Of a DNA stretch of 64,000 bases, positions 58,842-64,000 are shown in pieces. A program made the position numbers and the translations under genes. The notes under the pieces were generated by a model that was not told where the DNA came from, did no database searches, and saw only the letters and a list, made by a program, of their open reading frames with translations. The DNA is taken from positions 38,804,757 to 38,868,756 of the forward strand of contig CM030711.1 in the NCBI GenBank assembly GCA_017979445.1, written 5' to 3'. The DNA comes from Akebia trifoliata (taxonomy: Eukaryota; Streptophyta; Magnoliopsida; Ranunculales; Lardizabalaceae). The first letter of the stretch is position 1. Every line of letters begins with the position of its first letter.

Positions 58842-58996
58842 AGAGAGATTCTATTGCCACACCAACTTTTGCTAACACCACCCCAATTCATATGTAAATC
58901 ATCAAAGAATTAGCACACATCTTGAAGTGGCATTAGAAAAAGTTGGTGTGGCAAAATAATTGGTGTGTTGTTAAAATGTTGGTCCGGCAAATATAG
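58842..58996. mobile_element. Short MITE, diverged copy
   Basis: Starts agagagattctattgccaca-ccaactttt; the matching inverted block aaaaagttggtgtggcaaaat is at 58936-58956, and a second partial copy, gttggtccggcaaat, follows. Same family as 6263-6359. Confidence 0.6.
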
Positions 58997-59647
58997 GCTT
59001 CCTTTTGGAATGATCCGGATTGATAGAGAGAGATTCATTTAGTTTGTATGTTAAAACTTATGTGCATGGTGATTACATATCAACAAATCTGTGGAGTTCC
59101 TCTGCAGTTTTGGTCTTTGATGAACTACACATATTCATTCTCTCATTTTTGTCAATCTTCTGTATTTTAAGCAGAAGAGAGGGTTTCAGTACTTTAATTC
59201 AACATCTCTTCCATGTAATCCTACTTTTTCAATCTTCTTTGACAGGTAACCTTTTTAGGATCTGATGGAATCTTTGTCCCACAACATCATAGTAAGCTTT
59301 TCTTCCCTCTCAGCTTCATAATGTGAGAATTTATTGGAACAAAGGGTGTGTGGACTTTGAGACTATTTAGTTCCTATTGTGATACTTGGATAATTTGTTT
59401 TGGTCTTTCTGCATTGTAAAATGTGGAGAAAGTACCTTTTAGAGAGCTATTTTCTTTGCTTTCGAGTGAAGTAATTTGTTCATATTTGAAAACGTAGCAT
59501 TTGCTGGTTAAAATGATTTTGATTTGTTCTTTAAAGGGAAGAATGTGAACAGGTATAGAAGAAACCATGGGCTCTGTTTTCTACTTACCACCATAGGCTT
59601 GAAGACCTAAAACTGGCTTGTGTAGCATTGCTAGTCAATGGTAAAGA

Positions 59648-59760
59648 AGAGAGCTGCTATTGGCACCCCAATTTTTACTTATTACACCCCAATTAAAAGT
59701 AAAGAAAATGAATGAATGTTGAGAGTAAGTAAAAGTTGGGTGTCCTGATAGAAGCTCTCT
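59648..59760. mobile_element. Short MITE with ctgctattggcaccccaatt ends
   Basis: Inverted ends agagagctgctattggcacc and agagagcttctatcaggaca (reverse complement of right end) run on into cccaayttttactta, 35 bp in all. 113 bp, non-coding. A half copy is at 33890-33977. Confidence 0.8.
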
Positions 59761-59844
59761 TTTTTTTTATTATTATTTGTCCCCCCGCCCTTGGAGATTG
59801 TAGGCATGTCAATAAAATTTCCCATTTTCAAATTGCTCCCACCT

Positions 59845-59850
<6 letters not shown>

Positions 59851-59876
<26 letters not shown>
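59851..59876. repeat. (TA)n microsatellite
   Basis: A short uninterrupted TA run. Confidence 0.9.
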
Positions 59877-59960
59877 TTCAAATCATCCCCAAAGATAATC
59901 AAATCGTCCCTTCTCCCAAATAGAATTTCATTCAATTATCTTTTTTTGTTTGTTTGTTTG

Positions 59961-61660
59961 TTGTGAATTAGTGGCGATTAGACTATGTGCAATGAATCAT
60001 CGACACAATTGAATCGAACAATTAGAAATCATCATCAATCAGGCAAATATCTGGTGTACAGACTAAAGACATTAATGGGCTACCGATACAATTATACAAA
60101 CCTCTTCTGTTCTTTTTAATTTTTAATTTTAATCAATTATCAATCACACCATTTAGATCCCACCATTTTCGGCATATTTGAAGTGGTTCATGAACTCAAC
60201 GATTCTTAAAATTGAATCATGGAAGCTTGACAGCAAAGGTCGGTGCATGTATGGTACAATGTATCATAGTCAATGATTATATAATTCTATAGATGCTCTT
60301 TATTCCTTTTAGGGAGAATTACTGTGAAGGACTCTTTATTGATAATATATACCAAATAGTCCCTTTGAAGAATATGGATCATTTAAGTCCTATTTAATAA
60401 AATATTAATTTATTTAAGAAAAATATTTGAAATACTCTTTTAACAACTTTACAAAAGTGTTTGATATAAAAATATAGGGAGTAAAATAAAAAACTTGACC
60501 ATTTTATTTACTTATTAATATTTCTGTGAAAAATAAAAAATAAATATTTTATTTATTAAAAATTATTCATAAATTTAATATAATTTTATTTGACTCATTT
60601 GTGTCGATTTGCTAATTTTGTGTTGAATCAATTCGATGAACATTCAAGTTGAATTTTAAAATTATATTTTAATTATTAAAAATTAAAAATTATTTATATA
60701 TTTTAATAAATCTAATATACATAGATCAATTTATTTAGTTATTAATAAATCTATGTGATTTAAAGATTATTAGTTTTGGTAAGAGAAACACGATTTTTAA
60801 TTTTTTAATTGATTTATAAGAGATGACCATAGTTAAGGGGCATGTCATTAATTATAAAACGTAGGAGTAACTCAAATATTTTCAAATAAACATGTTGTTT
60901 TTTTTAAACTTAAAAAATCATTGAAAATGTAATTATGGTATTTTCGCTTCAAAAATCTTTTTTAAACTAATATTTGATAAATTGGGTACTAAAGAGTTCA
61001 TAATTTTTTAGAAAGGATTTTTTGGTACATATTTTCAAAAAATGGGTCTTTTCACGTCATTGTCCTTTCTTTTTACCTACATGGGAATGATTTTTCATGC
61101 ATGTTTTTGTCGGTGTTAAGTACTAAAGAGTCCATAATTCATATATAGTACCCTATTTAGGGATGGGTCAGCACCAAGGCCTTTACATGGGCATTCACTG
61201 GTTTAAACACTAAGAGTTCAACTTTAGGGCACAGGTGGTCCTGGAAGGGATTATCGTGGGTTCCCATATGTGGGTTATGCTGCCAACGTAATTGCTTTTC
61301 TTAGGATGATTTGGCTATCATATGGACTTCATGCGATGTATTTGCCTGATTATGAGCTGTTTGGTGCTTCTAGGAATGGTAGTTCCTCATCGTGTGGCGT
61401 TCGCTGTGCACTGGAACATTAGCAACGGACCTAGTGTGGCACATCATCATGTAACCATGTGTTGCCTCGATACAGTAGGGCTATGGTCCAAGGACACTTT
61501 ATGGGTGTAGAGGGCGATCAAGATAGCTTGCATTTGTGTGTGTCACCAAAAGCATCAGAGTACCTATTAGATAGATAACAAGTGTAGCCCTTAAGGCTTG
61601 CACGAGTCAATTTGTGAGTAGTCCGTTGCACGGTCCCTTAGTTGTCAAACCTACAGAACC
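59961..61660. other. Non-coding stretch
   Basis: AT-rich. The words ggtactaaagagttcataat and agtactaaagagtccataat repeat at about 60984 and 61117. No gene or transposon end is recognised; a 62-codon frame at 61322-61510 has no supporting evidence. Confidence 0.4.
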
Positions 61661-61689
61661 ATGACATGCACCATTGTAAATATCATGTT

Positions 61690-62290
61690 AGATGAGTATG
61701 ACCCTTTGTGCTAGAGAATAAGATGAATGAGATACACTATTTTTTTGTTAGTGTATCTTATCACAAATGGAAGGTTGTGATTGAGGCTATTCTAGAATAT
61801 TTATGTTAGGTAGTTTTCATATATTTTGGTTGATGTAATGACTATAAATACCCTATTGGGACTTTTATAATGAGTGCTGATATTCTAAGTAAAAAGTTTT
61901 CACTCGGTCGATACTCGAATGGCCTAGCACGGACACGAGACCCTATACCTATTATCTCGGGATACACAATTGCAAATACTCATAAAAGATCTGTAGTTGT
62001 ATATCCAGAGGAAACAGATCTATGATATTCCAAGTGAAGACTTTCTAGTTAGAAAATCATTATTCTTTTGTAATATTCATCTAAGAATTCTCAATAGGGT
62101 ATTTATAGACATTATATCAATAAAATATATGAAAGTTAATAAATATAAATATTCTAGAATGTCCTGATTGATACATTCTAAATATCAATATATATTCTAG
62201 AATATCCTCTGTGACAACCTTCCACTTGTAATGAGATACACTAATAATGACAAAGTATATCTCATGCATCTTATTCTCTAACACTTTGTA
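61690..62290. repeat. Long inverted repeat, arms of about 230 bp
   Basis: The left arm (61705-61915: agagaataagatgaatgaga ... ataaataccctattggg ... aaaagttttcactcgg) is matched by the reverse complement of 62025-62285 (agagaataagatgcatgaga ... ataaataccctattgag ... aaagtcttcacttgg). About 110 bp of unrelated sequence forms the loop. Outer starts tgctagagaat / tgttagagaat look like LTR starts, so this could be two LTRs in inverted orientation. Confidence 0.78.
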
Positions 62291-63228
62291 CTTGCACATT
62301 GACCATCACAAGTTGACTTGAAGTTGAAAATTTTAAATTACTAATTTAATTTAATTTATATAATTAAGATAATTTATGAGAATAGGAAAAATCGGAACCT
62401 GAGTCCATTATAGTATCACGCTAACACGATTTGAGCTCCATATATGCAACAAGAGAACGGGGAAGCAGGGTTGTAACGAAATCATGCCACATCCCAAAAA
62501 CTTGCCACATTTGACCCATGAATTTGTGGCCTATATAAAAAATTAGCTTGATTGGTGATTCTTAACCATGAATTTTGATCAAGATGGAATTTAATTAAGT
62601 TAAAGAAGAAATGCTCGAGAAGGTAAGTATTATCCATATCTTGTGTATGTAATATGTCTTTTTTTTTTTTAAAAGAAAAATACAACAACAAACCCTAATC
62701 CCAAATATTTGGAATGGGACAAACGAATCATAAGCCTTTTTGTTATTTAGAGAGAATTCAGATAACTTATTTTTGTGAGATTAAATGAAAGAAAAGGCCC
62801 AATGGTGATATCTATCTCCTAATGCATCTATTGCTCACCTTTGAGTCAGACAAGAGATATGACCGTTAACCAATTGTCTCTGACAATTTTGCTATTGGAT
62901 TCTTTTGGGTTGGACAACGAAGTGAAATAATGACGAGAGAAGAGACTTATAGAATACGTAAGGAATCAAATTCCCTTTATAGAGAAAGGAAAGATAAAAG
63001 AAAGAAACCGATTGCCTAGCTTCTTAGGTTACCCATATATATAAGAAATTTAGAATGTGAGAATTGATCTTGAAAATTAGTTGATGAATTTTTTAATACT
63101 TTTTAGAGAGCAAATTGAAACAAACACATCTAAATAGCCTTCACTAAAATACTTTCAAACACTACAAAATAACATTGAATTAGAGAAGTGACTTGCTAAA
63201 CTATAAATTTAAGAAACACTATGGAGGT

Positions 63229-63497
63229 TGTTAAACAACCAACTATACCGATCGATTAACTGGGATATAACACACCCGAGAATGGAGGAAATATACACTA
63301 AACACTCCTCACCCATAAGGGTGGAAAGATTTGAACTTATGACCTATACAAACCTAGATCTCTGATATCATGTTAACCAACCAATTACTCCAAAAGACCA
63401 ATCTATTAGAAAAAGAGAGAATTACGAATATAAGAGAGTCACGGGACGTAACTGGAGTATAGCACACCTGAGAGTAGAGGAAAATATACACTCGACA
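63229..63497 (-). mobile_element. TRIM element (compact, complete layout)
   Basis: On the minus strand: 5' LTR 63497-63371 (127 bp, tgtcgagtgtatattttcct ... ttaaca), primer-binding site 63370-63360 (tgatatcagag), about 43 bp interior, polypurine tract 63316-63305 (atgggtgaggag), 3' LTR 63304-63229 (76 bp, shortened by an internal deletion). Flanks gaggt and gagat match at 4 of 5. No coding capacity, as expected for TRIMs. Same family as 34816-35804. Confidence 0.85.
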
Positions 63498-63502
63498 GAG
63501 AT

Positions 63503-64000
63503 AGAAATACAAAAGTTTGCCAATGTTGACATTATAAATGTGGAGGATTTTTCTTTTAGCAATGACACCTTGAAATCTCCAATGCTTTGCATTGGATCTT
63601 AATCATCTTATTCACCATTAGGTACCAATGTGGTATCTACTAAACAACCTTCAATGCTTGAATTAGATATTTCAGTGAAATCAATAGAATCGGCTCCCCC
63701 AAATTTAAAACCTATCATCTATTTATAAGTCAAACCTTAATTAATCCCGACTTGATAGTTTCTTCCATTTAGGAAACGTCCATGACCTATGATTTTACGA
63801 GGCCATGATTATTCGTTTATGAGATTCTTAACAATGAGTGTGTGCCTGGTTCATCCTCCCAACGTTAGAGAACATATTTCGTCTGAGTTATCTTGAGTTT
63901 TTCAACATGAATTTTCTCTTATGGTCTAAAATGTAAAAATATCATTATCACCTTGGAATGACTTTTTTGTAAATAATTAACATTTTTACAAAAGTTTAAA
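63503..64000. other. Non-coding stretch to the window end
   Basis: No gene, repeat or transposon end recognised. Confidence 0.4.

Overview
This window is nuclear DNA of a seed plant, most likely an angiosperm. It is AT-rich, holds two recognisable spliced or plant-type host genes, and is otherwise packed with plant repeats: Ty1-copia and TRIM retrotransposons, LINEs, SINE-like units, hAT and foldback MITEs, and microsatellites. I cannot name the species. No prokaryotic operons, CRISPR arrays or ribosomal RNA genes were seen.

Host genes. (1) A G3BP-like / NTF2-RRM protein gene on the minus strand, CDS 27145 down to 12132. I could join nine exons with GT-AG introns into an open 478-residue reading frame (NTF2-like domain, acidic/proline linker, RRM, RGG tail). 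Introns 2 and 3 exceed 5 kb each because they are filled with mobile elements. (2) A single-exon gene for the mitochondrial import subunit TOM9/TOM22 on the plus strand (49139-49429), whose upstream edge touches a nested MITE cluster.

Layout. 1-2000: microsatellite, a fragment of mitochondrial DNA carrying the 3' half of mitochondrial tRNA-Gly, and a 3-unit 100-bp tandem repeat. 2003-6641: old, broken Copia element (minus) with target-site duplication. 7169-10033: two hAT-like MITEs. 12132-27145: G3BP-like gene; intron 3 holds a LINE, a very compact TRIM, a SINE, and MITEs; intron 2 holds a Helitron-like end, a MITE, and an LTR pair with a solo LTR nested inside. 27980-33350: three MITE families and SINE-like tandem units. 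34530-36080: LINE RNase H remnant split by a TRIM. 36590-44771: a long LTR/LARD-like element interrupted by a recently inserted but coding-defective Copia element (38297-42876, 5-bp TSD, LTRs with one visible difference). 45292-49060: foldback MITEs, including one element inserted into another of its own family. 49139-49429: TOM9. 51209-58095: a third Copia element (plus) with a minisatellite in its leader, a solo LTR in its integrase region and a truncated LINE at its RNase H end. 58842-64000: short MITEs, a 230-bp-arm inverted repeat and a complete TRIM.

The two host genes are functionally unrelated (RNA/stress-granule biology and mitochondrial protein import). The interest of the window is the layered transposon history and its contact with these genes; I found no evidence for a new enzymatic or defence system.
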